A DNA stretch of 64,000 nt from Cryobacterium flavum (GTDB taxonomy: Bacteria > Actinomycetota > Actinomycetes > Actinomycetales > Microbacteriaceae), in assembly GCF_900103805.1 (NCBI RefSeq), contig NZ_FNIB01000008.1, positions 1 through 64,000 of the forward strand, read 5' to 3'. Below the pieces are notes generated by a model. The model did not search any database and was not told where the DNA came from. It saw nothing but the letters and a program-made list of their open reading frames with translations. Both the position numbers and the translations under genes were made by a program. How positions within the stretch are numbered: the stretch's first letter is position 1; the number at the start of each line of letters is the position of its first letter. Shown here one piece after another: positions 7,866 through 15,792 of this stretch.

Positions 7866-9050
7866 TTAATGGATGTGCTCTGGCCTCGCGCCCAGTCCGA
7901 CGAATCGCCCGGTAAGCCGAGCGGAGGAAGGGTGGTCCCGGAGGAGTTGTAGCGGTAGTGGCAACGGGGTCCCGGGCGCGTGCGTGGATAGCAGCGGTTC
8001 CTGTAGTCGGCGTTGAACCATCTGAGTGATGCGCGCCGGCCAGGATCGCCGACGCTGTACGCGTCGGAGGTCGGCGCGGCTGGGCGTTCCGCTGCGCAGC
8101 CCGGGTCCTAAGATGCGAGCGGTCGCGACGGCATCCTGAATCGCGAGGTTGATGCCGACGCCACCGGCCGGCGACATAGCGTGAGCTGCGTCCCCTATGC
8201 AGAGGAGCCCATCGACACTCCAGTGGCGCAGGCGTTCTAGCCGTACGTTCAGCACTTGCACGTCGGCGGCGGAGATGGCTGCAACGGCTTCCTGCATCCT
8301 CGGGGCGATGAAAGCTATGCGCTGTTTCATCTGAGCGATGTCGTCTTCAGAGCCGTTCCAGCTGCCGGCCGGGATCACATGAGCGATCTGGAAGAAATCG
8401 TCACGGTCGATAGTGATGATCATTCCGGCGCCCGCTTGGATGAACGGGTAATGCTCATCGGGCCGCTTCGACAGTCGAAACCAGAGCACATCCATTGCCG
8501 CCGCGACACCGACCGGAGTTAGACCGGCCTGGGCACGGACAACCGAGTCACGACCGGAGGCGTCGATGACGAGGCGACCACGGACACTCACGTCGCCGTC
8601 GGGCGCAGTGCCGGTGACCCCGACGATCCGACCTTCCTCGCTGGATAATGCGTCGATACGAGTCGATCGGAGAAGGCGGAACCCAGGATGCCTCGAGCAC
8701 GCGTCAGCGAGCAGGTCGAGGAAGTCCCACTGCGGCATGAACGTCATGGTTTTGCGGCGGGTGGGAAGATGACTGAAGTCGGCCAGCACGAGCTCGGTAC
8801 TGTACCAGCTGAGAGTCACGCGTTCCATGTCGGAGTGAGGTCGGGCGAGGAACTCGTTGAGAAGACCGAGTTCCTCGAGTAGTTCCTGGGTGGACGGGTG
8901 AATCGTGTCACCGCGAAAGTCGCGGAGGAAGTCTGCGTGCTTCTCAATCACAGTGACCTTCACACCATTACGGAGCAGCAATAGTGCCGTCGTCATTCCG
9001 GCTGGACCGCCGCCGACAATCACACAGTCGGTCTCGAAATTTTTATTCAT
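7866..9050 (-). CDS. FAD-dependent group A flavin monooxygenase
   Basis: This 394-residue protein contains all three sequence hallmarks of class A aromatic hydroxylases: the N-terminal GxGxxG FAD motif (CVIVGGGPAGMTTALLLLR), a central DG-like region (LVIDASGRDSVVRAQAG), and GDAAHAMSPAGGVGINLAIQD. RDFRGDTIHPST after the first helix is also typical. Such enzymes hydroxylate aromatic or polyketide substrates with NAD(P)H and oxygen; relatives inactivate tetracyclines or rifamycins. I placed the start at ATG 9050, 11 bases after GAGGAGG, although an in-frame ATG exists at 9077. It is divergent from a TetR regulator whose start is 37 bases away, so regulation by that repressor is very likely. Confidence 0.85.
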   Translation of the reverse strand: MNKNFETDCVIVGGGPAGMTTALLLLRNGVKVTVIEKHADFLRDFRGDTIHPSTQELLEELGLLNEFLARPHSDMERVTLSWYSTELVLADFSHLPTRRKTMTFMPQWDFLDLLADACSRHPGFRLLRSTRIDALSSEEGRIVGVTGTAPDGDVSVRGRLVIDASGRDSVVRAQAGLTPVGVAAAMDVLWFRLSKRPDEHYPFIQAGAGMIITIDRDDFFQIAHVIPAGSWNGSEDDIAQMKQRIAFIAPRMQEAVAAISAADVQVLNVRLERLRHWSVDGLLCIGDAAHAMSPAGGVGINLAIQDAVATARILGPGLRSGTPSRADLRRVQRRRSWPARITQMVQRRLQEPLLSTHAPGTPLPLPLQLLRDHPSSARLTGRFVGLGARPEHIH

Positions 9051-9087
9051 GCGTACAGAATCCTCCTCAACATGCAATCATGCGAGT

Positions 9088-9645
9088 GTGGTCAATAACG
9101 TACGCGGACGACCCCTCGGTGGAGCCTTCGCCAGAAAACGCCTGCTCGATGCCGCACAGCGCCACTTTGAGGTCGGCGACCTGACCGAGATCTCTTCCCG
9201 TAACCTGGCGAATGAAGTCGGCGTCAGCCATACTCTGGTCAATTATTATTTCGGGTCAAGGGATGACCTCATTGCGGCGGCCGTTTCGTTGCGCGTAGCC
9301 CCTCACCACGTGATCGCCGCGGCAATAATGCCCGACGGGAAAATTGATCTCGCACGCCTCGCGCGCGGGCTGATAGCTGTATGGGAGCATCCTGAGCAAG
9401 GCGAGCAGCTCACCAAGTTCGCCCGCCAACTCATCGCTGGTGGCCCACACGCACAAGCGCTGTCGTCATACCTCCAGCACACCGTATTTGAAACGCTGAC
9501 GGCGGAATTCGGCCAGCAGCGCGCCCGTCGCATAGCCACAGCGCTCATCGGTGTGATCTTCTCACGCTACGTACTCACATTGCCATCGATGACTGCGATG
9601 ACCGAAGGGCAGGCCGCGACACATTTGCTGTCGATGATGCGCTGA
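9088..9645 (+). CDS. TetR-family transcriptional regulator
   Basis: 185 residues from GTG 9088. The N-terminal helix-turn-helix is complete: KRLLDAAQRHF, then the recognition region NEVGVSHTLVNYYFGSRDDLIAAA, matching the TetR consensus 'VSxxTLYxYFxsKdeLl'. The C-terminal ligand-binding domain is helical, as in the family. It is divergently oriented to the flavin monooxygenase, with only 37 bases between the start codons. It therefore very likely represses that gene and itself and is released by the monooxygenase substrate. A longer start at ATG 9049 is possible, but it would begin inside the monooxygenase start codon. Confidence 0.85.
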   Translation: MVNNVRGRPLGGAFARKRLLDAAQRHFEVGDLTEISSRNLANEVGVSHTLVNYYFGSRDDLIAAAVSLRVAPHHVIAAAIMPDGKIDLARLARGLIAVWEHPEQGEQLTKFARQLIAGGPHAQALSSYLQHTVFETLTAEFGQQRARRIATALIGVIFSRYVLTLPSMTAMTEGQAATHLLSMMR

Positions 9646-9997
9646 ACGATAGTCGCCTCGTGCGCGACTGGAGACTCAAGCAGTCGACCTACTTGTCAGC
9701 CAGAGCTCCGCCTGAGGATCCGCTAGAAGCAACGCACGTTCGAGGGATAGTTGCTGCAGGCTGCTGGCTGTCCAAGTACTGCGTCCCGTTGGGGTTAGTT
9801 CGCCTTGGGTAATTATCGAGGGCTGTGCAGCGCACGCGACAGTGCCGCTGCAGCGGCACGCGCCCCTCTCTGTCAACCTTGTTTGAGGCACCGGGACCGT
9901 CCCGAATAGTGTCGTAGAAGGCGGGAAAGAGTTCCCTTGACGAACGCAGTAATGACAGGACCCAGCTCGAGCGGGCAGGCTGTAGGGATGGAAAGGG
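9646..9997. other. Non-coding stretch between TetR gene and IS element
   Basis: About 350 bases with no gene I can support. It contains two perfect palindromes (9842-9859 and 9892-9904) and probably the left end of the IS3-family element whose first frame starts at 9998. The exact terminal inverted repeat cannot be fixed because the right end of the element is lost. Confidence 0.5.
9842..9859. repeat. Perfect 18-bp palindrome
   Basis: GTGCCGCTGCAGCGGCAC is its own reverse complement. A second palindrome, CGGGACCGTCCCG, lies 33 bases downstream at 9892-9904. Both are in the gene-free segment in front of the decayed IS element. They could be remnants of a mobile-element end or a bidirectional terminator; neither has a T-run. 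Confidence 0.6.
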
Positions 9998-10384
9998 ATG
10001 GAAGATGTTCCCGATCCCCAAGTTCCCGAGCGTGCACGGCGGCGGACCTACACAGCCAAGTACAAACGCGACATTCTGACCGAGTATGACCGCCTCGATC
10101 GGCAGGGCCGCGGGGCGCTGCTCCGACGAGAAAAGCTGTATACCTCCTTGGTCAGCTCGTGGCGTGACCAGCGAGATAAAGGAGTGCTGGTTGCGCTGGC
10201 ACGGCCGGCAGGAGCGCCACCTGCCAGCATCGCGGACAAGGACGCGGCCCGGCTGCTGAAAGAGAATCTCCGACTGTCGCGTGAGTTGGATACGGCGAGG
10301 CAGGTGATCGCGATCCAGGGAAAACTCTCGGCTCTGTTGGATCAACTCTCGACCAACAGCAGCGCGACGAAAACCAAGAAATAA
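9998..10384 (+). CDS. IS3-family transposase OrfA
   Basis: 128 residues. The basic N-terminus TYTAKYKRDILTEYDRL and a helix-turn-helix LLRREKLYTSLVSSWRDQRDKG match OrfA proteins of the IS3 family. The following LLKENLRLSRELDTARQVI is the usual leucine-zipper-like multimerisation helix. The TAA stop at 10382 overlaps by one base the frame in which OrfB continues, where a -1 frameshift would normally make the OrfAB fusion. OrfA looks intact, but its partner is broken. Confidence 0.85.
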   Translation: MEDVPDPQVPERARRRTYTAKYKRDILTEYDRLDRQGRGALLRREKLYTSLVSSWRDQRDKGVLVALARPAGAPPASIADKDAARLLKENLRLSRELDTARQVIAIQGKLSALLDQLSTNSSATKTKK

Positions 10385-11215
10385 TCGACGCCACCATCAC
10401 CAAACTCGTCCCGCTCGTCGGCACCAGGCACGCATGCCGAGCCGTGCGACGATCCCGGGCTACGCACTAGCGCCAGCACCCCCGCGCACCGCGGCCGCCC
10501 TCATCCCCGCGGCCCCGGCCGGAGCCGATGAAGCAGCCTCGGGCACTGACCGAGCCGGAGCGCAACGTCGTTCTGAAGGTCCTGCGGTCGAGCCGGTTCG
10601 TGGACAAAGCGCCGGCGGAGATCCAAGCGATCCTCCTCGACGAGGGCACCTACCTGTGCTCGGTGGCGACGATGTATCGCCTCCTCCGCGCTCACGGCGA
10701 GACCGGGGAACGTCGCGCTCAGCCGAGCACCCGGCACGCGTCAAGCCCGAACTCATCGCCACCGGACCCAACACGACCTGGTCGTGGGATATATCCAAGC
10801 TCAAGGGGCCGGCCAAATGGTCGTACTTCCATCTGTATGCGATCATCGACATTTACTCGCGGTACGTCGTCGGCTGGATGGTCGCGACCCGGGAATCTCA
10901 CCAACTCGCCGCGCGGCTCCTGTTCGACACCATCGAGAAGCAAAACATTCGTCGAGACCAGCTGACAATCCACTCCGACAACGGGTCCTCGATGGCGTCA
11001 AAACCCGTCGCATTCCTGCTCGCCGACCTGGGCGTGACCAAGTCACACTCCCGCCCACATACGAGTAACGACAATCCATTTTCGGAGTCGCATTTCAAGA
11101 TTTTGAAGTATTGGCCCGAGTTCCCCGACCGTTTCTACAGCCTCGCCGAAGCACGCTCATTCTGCACCGAATTCTACGACTGGTACAACGGCGAACATCG
11201 TCATTCGGGTATCGA
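10384..11215 (+). pseudogene. IS3-family transposase OrfB, broken
   Basis: The frame runs IDATITKLVPLVGTRHACRAV, then meets TAG at 10468. It resumes at MKQPRALTEPERNVVLKVLR and continues to GETGERRAQ, where a frameshift at about 10718-10730 moves it into AEHPARVKPELIATGPN. After that the DDE core is recognisable: TWSWDISKL (first Asp), IHSDNGSSM (second Asp), and NPFSESHFKILKY (Glu). The frame ends at EHRHSGI near 11215, losing about 60 residues. With a nonsense codon, a frameshift and a truncation it is inactive. Confidence 0.9.
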
Positions 11216-12086
11216 TCACCTCTGCCGCGAATTGCGGCACGGCGACGACCCGGTTCGACTCATGCGTTTTGGGATACGCCTGACGACGAAGCACGCCGGC
11301 GCCACTTTGCACGACGAGCGTTCCGCGGATGTGCGCCCAAGGCGGGTCGGCGGTCATATCTATGTCGCACTTTCGAAGCGCAAGCGTCTCGCCGATGCGC
11401 GTCGCCGGGCCGAGCATCACCTCGATCAGGTCCCGCACCTGCCCGTCGGGCTTGGGTCCCATCCTGCCCTCTGCTGTGCGCCAGTCGCGGGCCGCGAGGC
11501 GGATTGCGGCTACCTGATCCGGCGTAAGCGCCTTCGGGGTGTGCTGGGGCTTCTTCATCCGCGAGGTTTCCTTCACCGGATTGCGTGCGATGATTCCCCG
11601 CCGCACGGCAAACCCCAGCACCATGCTGAGGATCGTGCGGGAGTGCTTGGCCCGCGCGTACGAGATCGCGCGCTGCACCTTCAGGAAAAGCTCAATGCGG
11701 CCGACGGTCACTTCCCGAACCGTGAAGTGCTCGAAAAAGGGAAGCACAAGCCCGCGAAGCTCGTACTCGTAGACGGTTTTTGTACCGTTCGCGCGGTCGA
11801 CGTCGAGCATCAGGTCCTCCAGCCAGGCCTCGGCCAGCATTCTGAACGGCGAGCGTGCGTTCGCTGAGTCGCCGACGTTACCGACGTTACCGACGCGCAT
11901 CCGCGTGGCCAGCTCGACCTTGAGCGCGGTCTCCGCCGCGTTGCGACTCGAGCCGGTAGCGGTGACTTGCCTCGACTGACCGTCCCAGTCGCGAAAACGA
12001 GCCATCGCCCGGAAACGCCCTGCACCGACCTCGGTTGTCTTTATCGCGCCGAACGTGCTGATCGGCAGTCGGGGTCGGCCGGCCAT
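11157..12086 (-). pseudogene. Tyrosine-type site-specific integrase, C-terminally truncated
   Basis: From ATG 12086 the protein has an AP2-like arm-binding start (ISTFGAIKTTEVGAGRFRAMARFRDWDG), a core-binding SAM-like domain (AEAWLEDLMLDVDRANGTKTVYEYE) and the beginning of the catalytic domain with the first catalytic Arg in ATRIGETLALRKCDID and a KTHESNRVVAVP strand. Family members are about 380-400 residues. Here the sequence turns into antisense IS DNA at about 11215, so the H-x-x-R box and the catalytic Tyr are missing. The last ~20 residues are unrelated. Its start codon overlaps the stop of the excisionase-like gene (TGATG). It lies next to tRNA-Arg, the usual integration target. Confidence 0.9.
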
Positions 12087-12292
12087 CAGCGCTCGCCCCC
12101 GCGGCCGCCCATGGACGGGACGGGCTCGTGAAGACCGTCCAGCCACCGAAGAACATCGGAAACGCGATAGCGAATCTCCCGTCCGACTCGAATGCCGGAT
12201 GGGCCGCGGCCATCGGTACGCAGGTCGTAGATCGCCTGCACGTGCACGCCGAGATACTTGGCGAGCTCGCTCGTCGTGAGTACGGGTTCCAA
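12086..12292 (-). CDS. Excisionase-like helix-turn-helix protein
   Basis: A 68-residue winged-helix protein: LTTSELAKYLGVHVQAIYDLRTDG, then GIRVGREIRYRVSDVLRWLDGL. This is the MerR/Xis-type pattern used by recombination directionality factors of actinobacterial integrative elements. The only plausible start is TTG 12292; no ATG or GTG lies in frame before it. It is coupled to the integrase by a TGATG overlap and sits between the integrase and tRNA-Arg, the standard xis-int-att order. Confidence 0.8.
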   Translation of the reverse strand: MEPVLTTSELAKYLGVHVQAIYDLRTDGRGPSGIRVGREIRYRVSDVLRWLDGLHEPVPSMGGRGGER

Positions 12293-12408
12293 ACCGAGCC
12301 CGAGAGACTTGTAGCATCCATAACCCGTAGGTGCCCAAGGTCACACTAGGTGAATCGAACTGGGTCGCGTACCTTCTTTCCGAGCACCCACAGGGGTCGG
12401 GCGCCGCG

Positions 12409-12430
12409 GAATAAACGTTGAATAAGCGTT
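12409..12430. repeat. Tandem 11-bp direct repeat, possible integrase arm sites
   Basis: GAATAAACGTT (12409-12419) is followed directly by GAATAAGCGTT (12420-12430), with 10 of 11 positions identical. A looser GAGTGAATC follows. Short direct repeats between int/xis and the attachment site are typical arm-type binding sites for tyrosine integrases. The position, 59 bases from the tRNA 3' end, fits. Binding is inferred. Confidence 0.5.
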
Positions 12431-12488
12431 GAGTGAATCAAGTCTTGCCCCATCAGTGAGGACAAGAAACCCTGGTCAGACTTTTTTT

Positions 12489-12564
12489 TGGTGCCCCCGG
12501 TAGGAATCGAACCTACGACAATCGGATTAGAAGGCCGGTGCTCTATCCACTGAGCTACGGGGGC
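12489..12564 (-). tRNA. tRNA-Arg (anticodon TCT)
   Basis: A full cloverleaf is readable on the minus strand: acceptor GCCCCCG pairs with CGGGGGC, the D arm is AGCTCAGTGGATAGAGC, the anticodon stem-loop CGGCCTTCTAATCCG has TCT at the anticodon, and the T arm is GTAGGTTCGATTCCTAC. The discriminator base is A, and CCA is encoded (12489-12491). Its 3' end faces the xis/int genes, so it is the likely attachment site for the element on its left. Confidence 0.97.
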
Positions 12565-12633
12565 GGGACTGGTCAAGGTTATCAACCCCTAGGCTGAGCT
12601 CACACCAACCGTCCTATCCACTCCAGGAGCACC

Positions 12634-13020
12634 ATGACCAATCAGGCACACCGAAAGTCCGTTGACGGTCAACCGGCGGAGAAACCGCCAGGGAAACCGG
12701 CGGGGCCATCGAGCACACTCGGGTCGGTTCTCGGCACCAGCGCACTCCTGCTGCTCAGTGTCGGACTCGCGTGGGTGCTCGGCGTCATGGGAATCTTTCT
12801 GGCTGTGACAAACTGCTCAGCCGCCGACTGTACCGGGCTGACAATCGGCTCGGGCATCGCTACCTTCGGCCCAGCGTCAGTTGTTCTCATCAGCATCGTG
12901 ATCTCGATCGTTCGGATGGTTCAGCGGCGCCGTGCGTTCTGGGTTCCGATCATCGGCATGGTCGTGGCTGTGCTCATGACGGTTCTTGGTGGCACGGTCG
13001 TATTCATGACCATCGGCTGA
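12634..13020 (+). CDS. Small membrane protein, unknown function
   Basis: 128 residues. A Pro/Gly/Lys-rich cytoplasmic N-terminus (residues 1-30) precedes three hydrophobic segments at about 31-57, 70-92 and 102-127. A CSAADC pair of cysteines lies in the loop after the first segment and may form an external disulfide. The ATG at 12634 has CAGGAG seven bases upstream. No family recognised. It lies between tRNA-Arg and a convergent dehydrogenase and appears monocistronic. Confidence 0.7.
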   Translation: MTNQAHRKSVDGQPAEKPPGKPAGPSSTLGSVLGTSALLLLSVGLAWVLGVMGIFLAVTNCSAADCTGLTIGSGIATFGPASVVLISIVISIVRMVQRRRAFWVPIIGMVVAVLMTVLGGTVVFMTIG

Positions 13021-13051
13021 CGGACCGCTCAACCACTCGGCGTTCCCCTCC

Positions 13052-14182
13052 TCAGCGCAGGGCGGCCAGGTCGTCCATGACGGAGTAGCCGGGCACGATC
13101 GGCACGGGCGCACTGCTGCGCACGAGCGACGCGATATCGCGGCCCAGCTCGGCGGTCGAGAAGCCCATACCCGGGCCGGCGGTCGCCGGCAACTGGGCCA
13201 GAACGTAGACGGCGGCGGCCTCGATGGCCCGCGCAGCGTCGGCCTCGCCGAGGTGGGCGAGGCACATGGCGGTAGACAGTATCGCGCCGATCGGGTTCGC
13301 CCAGCCGCGACCGGCTATGTCGGGCGCGGAGCCGTGAATGGCCTCGAACATGCTTGGTCCGGACCCGTCGAGGTTCAGGTTCGCGCTCGCGGCGACGCCG
13401 AGGCCACCCTGGATGGCCGCGCCGAGATCGGTAATGATGTCGCCGAACAGATTGTCGGTGACGACCACGTTGAACCGTTCCGGAGTGGTCGGCAGGTAAA
13501 AGCAGAAAGCGTCGACGTGCACGTAGTCCACGGGAACGGTCGGAAAGCGCCCGCTGAGGTCGTCGACCGTCGACTGCCAGAGGGTACCGGCCTCGACCAG
13601 GATGTTCTTCTTGTGGCACAGGGTCAGCGTGCCACCCCGACGCTCGGCCAGGCGAAATGCGAACTCGACCACGCGCTCAACGCCCATGCGGGTATTGACG
13701 GATTCCTGCACGGCCACGGCGTGCGGGGTACCGGCGTGCACGGTCGATCCCCGCCCCACGTAGGAGCCCTCGGTGTTCTCTCGCACGATCACGAGGTCGC
13801 AGCGTTCCGGGGTAAGGCCGGCGATCGGTGTAACCACACCCGGATAAAGCTTGACCGGGCGCAGGTTCACGGCCTGCTGAAAAGTGCGTCGCATCTCGAG
13901 AATGAACCCGCGTTCCAGAATGCCGGGCGCGACGGCGGGATCGCCCATCGCGCCGAACAGAATGGCGTCCTGTGCGCGGAGCTGCTCCCGCAGGGCCGGA
14001 GTCCAGAGTTCGCCGGTGGCCAGGTAGTGCCGGGCGCCGGCTGAGATCTCGATGAGTTCGGTGCTAAAACCGAACACCGACTCTGCTGCCACGAGCACGT
14101 CGAGGGAAGCATCAATGACCTCGGGGCCGATGCCGTCACCGCGAATCACGGCCAGCCGGTGGACTCTCGCTGTGCTGGTCAT
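13052..14182 (-). CDS. Isocitrate/isopropylmalate-family dehydrogenase (3-isopropylmalate or tartrate type)
   Basis: A 376-residue beta-decarboxylating dehydrogenase with RGDGIGPEV at the N-terminus, substrate-binding NLRPVKLYPG, VRENTEGSYVG, the catalytic Lys in CHKKNI, Asp ligands in VTDNLFGDIITDLGA, and the cofactor region EAIHGSAPDIAGRGWANPIGA. All essential residues are present. LeuB (leucine synthesis) and tartrate/malate dehydrogenases share these motifs. The neighbours are catabolic (aldehyde dehydrogenase, SDRs, sugar uptake) and no leu genes are here, so a catabolic role is my preference. It starts at ATG 14182, five bases after GGGAGA. It is divergent from the aldehyde dehydrogenase with the GntR-type operator between them. 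Confidence 0.8.
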   Translation of the reverse strand: MTSTARVHRLAVIRGDGIGPEVIDASLDVLVAAESVFGFSTELIEISAGARHYLATGELWTPALREQLRAQDAILFGAMGDPAVAPGILERGFILEMRRTFQQAVNLRPVKLYPGVVTPIAGLTPERCDLVIVRENTEGSYVGRGSTVHAGTPHAVAVQESVNTRMGVERVVEFAFRLAERRGGTLTLCHKKNILVEAGTLWQSTVDDLSGRFPTVPVDYVHVDAFCFYLPTTPERFNVVVTDNLFGDIITDLGAAIQGGLGVAASANLNLDGSGPSMFEAIHGSAPDIAGRGWANPIGAILSTAMCLAHLGEADAARAIEAAAVYVLAQLPATAGPGMGFSTAELGRDIASLVRSSAPVPIVPGYSVMDDLAALR

Positions 14183-14220
14183 CGTTTCTCCCATTGATAG
14201 ATTCGTGCCGAGGCAGGTCA

Positions 14221-14249
14221 TTGACCTGATCATCGGCGCTCGATACTCT
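14221..14249 (+). promoter_or_regulatory. Candidate sigma-70 promoter for the aldehyde dehydrogenase operon
   Basis: TTGACC (14221-14226), a 17-base spacer, and TACTCT (14244-14249) fit the primary sigma consensus. The predicted transcription start, about 14256, falls at the edge of the palindrome at 14258-14274, the classic position for a repressor site. Predicted from sequence only. Confidence 0.5.
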
Positions 14250-14257
14250 AGTTAGGT

Positions 14258-14274
14258 TACTGGTCAGACCAGTA
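14258..14274. promoter_or_regulatory. FadR/GntR-type operator palindrome
   Basis: TACTGGTCAGACCAGTA is a perfect 8+1+8 palindrome, followed by another half-site GACCAGTA (14279-14286). Its core TGGTCAGACCA matches the TGGTnnnACCA type bound by FadR-subfamily GntR regulators. The same 11-bp core recurs at 28903-28913, beside a FadR-type GntR gene. It lies between the divergent dehydrogenase and aldehyde dehydrogenase, just after the candidate promoter. Confidence 0.75.
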
Positions 14275-14298
14275 GGAAGACCAGTACCTCCCGTCGCA

Positions 14299-15765
14299 AT
14301 GACAGAAAGCGGTCCCGTGACTTTGTTCTCGATTCCCTACCCTGCCGGGCTCCCCATCGGCGAGCGCTGGGTGGATTGCCCCGAGCAGGCGGAAATCGTG
14401 TTCCCATTCGACGGCTCTCCCGTCGCGCTGTCGCCGGTCGGCACTGCGGCGCAAGCCTCGCTCGCAGTGGACGCTGCCGCCTCGGTGCGCGCGGAACTGG
14501 CCGGGCTGAGCACGGGCATCCGTCGTACCCTGCTCGTCGGTATTCATGACGCGCTCGCCGAGCGCACGGCAGAATTCGAGCAGCTGCTCGTGCTCGAGAC
14601 CGGCAAACCGCTCGTGGACTGCCGCACCGAGGTGGCCCGCGCCCTCACAACATGGTCGGCGAGCGTCGAAGAAGTCGCGCACCAGCACGGCGAGACCGTT
14701 CCCCTTGACCTGCAGCCGAGCGGTGTGGGAATGATCGGCTACTGGACGCGGCGGCCGGCCGGAATCGTCGTGGGCATCACCGGCTTCAACTATCCGCTAC
14801 TGCTGGCCAGCCACAAACTGGCCCCGGCGATTGCGGCGGGCTGCCCGATCATCATCAAGCCGGCACCGAACACCCCGCTGTCGACGCTGTGGGCGGTCGA
14901 CCTGATCCGCGGCGTACTGCGCGAACACGGAGTGTCGTCCGCTGCCGTTCAGCTCGTCACCGGGGGCATCGATGTCGGCGAGGCGCTTGTGCGCGATCCG
15001 CGGGTGGCCGTGGTGTCCTTCACCGGATCGGCCGCCGTCGGGCACCAGATCGCCCGCTCGGCGGCACCGCGCAAGGTCGTGCTGGAGCTCGGCGCCAACA
15101 CCGCCCTGATCGTGGCGAGCGATGCCGACATCGAGAAGGCCGTCGACGCGGTGATTCGCGGTGGTTTCTATGCCAACGGCCAGGCCTGCATTTCGGTGCA
15201 GCGCATTATGGTGCACGATGCGATCGCCGACGAATTCGAGCGGATGCTGCTGGCCCGCCTCCCCGAAGTGCTGGTTGGTGACCCGCGCGAGGACAGCACG
15301 CGGGTGGCGCCGGTCATCAATGAGGCCGCCACCCGGCGCATTCTGGCCTGGATCGCAGCCGTTCTGGCCGGCGGGGGCCGAGTGCTGGCCGGCGGTCACC
15401 TGGTCGAGCGCAGCATTGCGCCGACCGTGCTGGCCGACGTTTCGCCGGATGCCCAGGCCTGGTGCGAAGAGATCTTCGGACCGGTCGTCATTCTGCAGCG
15501 CGTCTCCGACCTCGGGTCGGCGATCGAACTGGTCAACCGCTCGCGCTACGGCCTGCAGGCCGCGATCTACACGAGTTCACTGCAACGAGCGTTTCGCGCC
15601 ATCAATGAGCTCGATGTCGGCGGCGTCGTGGTCAACGAGATTCCCGGATTTCGCTCCGACATCATGCCTTATGGCGGCGTAAAAGACTCCGGCACGGGCC
15701 GGGAAGGACCGCGATTCGCCATCGAGGAGTTCACCGTCACCCGCATGGCAATGATCCGCCCGTAA
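14299..15765 (+). CDS. NAD(P)-dependent aldehyde dehydrogenase
   Basis: 488 residues of the aldehyde dehydrogenase superfamily: GITGFNYP with Asn164, the cofactor-binding IIIKPAPNTPLS, FTGSAAVG, general base Glu263 in LELGAN, nucleophile Cys297 in NGQACIS, and EEIFGPVV near the C-terminus. All catalytic residues are present. It oxidises an aldehyde to the acid; the substrate is unknown. It is followed 27 bases later by an SDR gene, probably in the same operon, giving an alcohol-to-aldehyde-to-acid pair. A promoter and GntR-type operator precede it. No good ribosome binding site lies before ATG 14299; GTG 14317 is an alternative start. Confidence 0.9.
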   Translation: MTESGPVTLFSIPYPAGLPIGERWVDCPEQAEIVFPFDGSPVALSPVGTAAQASLAVDAAASVRAELAGLSTGIRRTLLVGIHDALAERTAEFEQLLVLETGKPLVDCRTEVARALTTWSASVEEVAHQHGETVPLDLQPSGVGMIGYWTRRPAGIVVGITGFNYPLLLASHKLAPAIAAGCPIIIKPAPNTPLSTLWAVDLIRGVLREHGVSSAAVQLVTGGIDVGEALVRDPRVAVVSFTGSAAVGHQIARSAAPRKVVLELGANTALIVASDADIEKAVDAVIRGGFYANGQACISVQRIMVHDAIADEFERMLLARLPEVLVGDPREDSTRVAPVINEAATRRILAWIAAVLAGGGRVLAGGHLVERSIAPTVLADVSPDAQAWCEEIFGPVVILQRVSDLGSAIELVNRSRYGLQAAIYTSSLQRAFRAINELDVGGVVVNEIPGFRSDIMPYGGVKDSGTGREGPRFAIEEFTVTRMAMIRP

Positions 15766-15792
15766 CCCGCAACCCATTCAGAAGGAATTACC

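Larger units (their letters stand above)
9998..11215 (+). mobile_element. IS3-family insertion sequence, decayed and 3'-truncated
   Basis: Two consecutive frames code for an IS3-type OrfA (helix-turn-helix with a leucine-rich end) and OrfB (DDE integrase core). OrfB carries a nonsense codon and a frameshift. The element stops abruptly near 11215, inside the conserved 'EHRHSGI' stretch, where minus-strand integrase sequence takes over. No right inverted repeat exists, so the element cannot move. Confidence 0.85.

Noticed and set aside
12331..12360. Partial resemblance to the tRNA-Arg 3' end (GTGCCC...GGT...GAATCGAAC) as a possible second attachment site.
   Set aside because: Only a 9-base block is exact and the spacing is wrong; it is too weak to call a duplicated tRNA end.
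12346..12585. Minus-strand frame covering tRNA-Arg (VAQWIEHRPSN...GSIPTGGTKKK).
   Set aside because: This is the well-known false protein produced by translating a tRNA gene.
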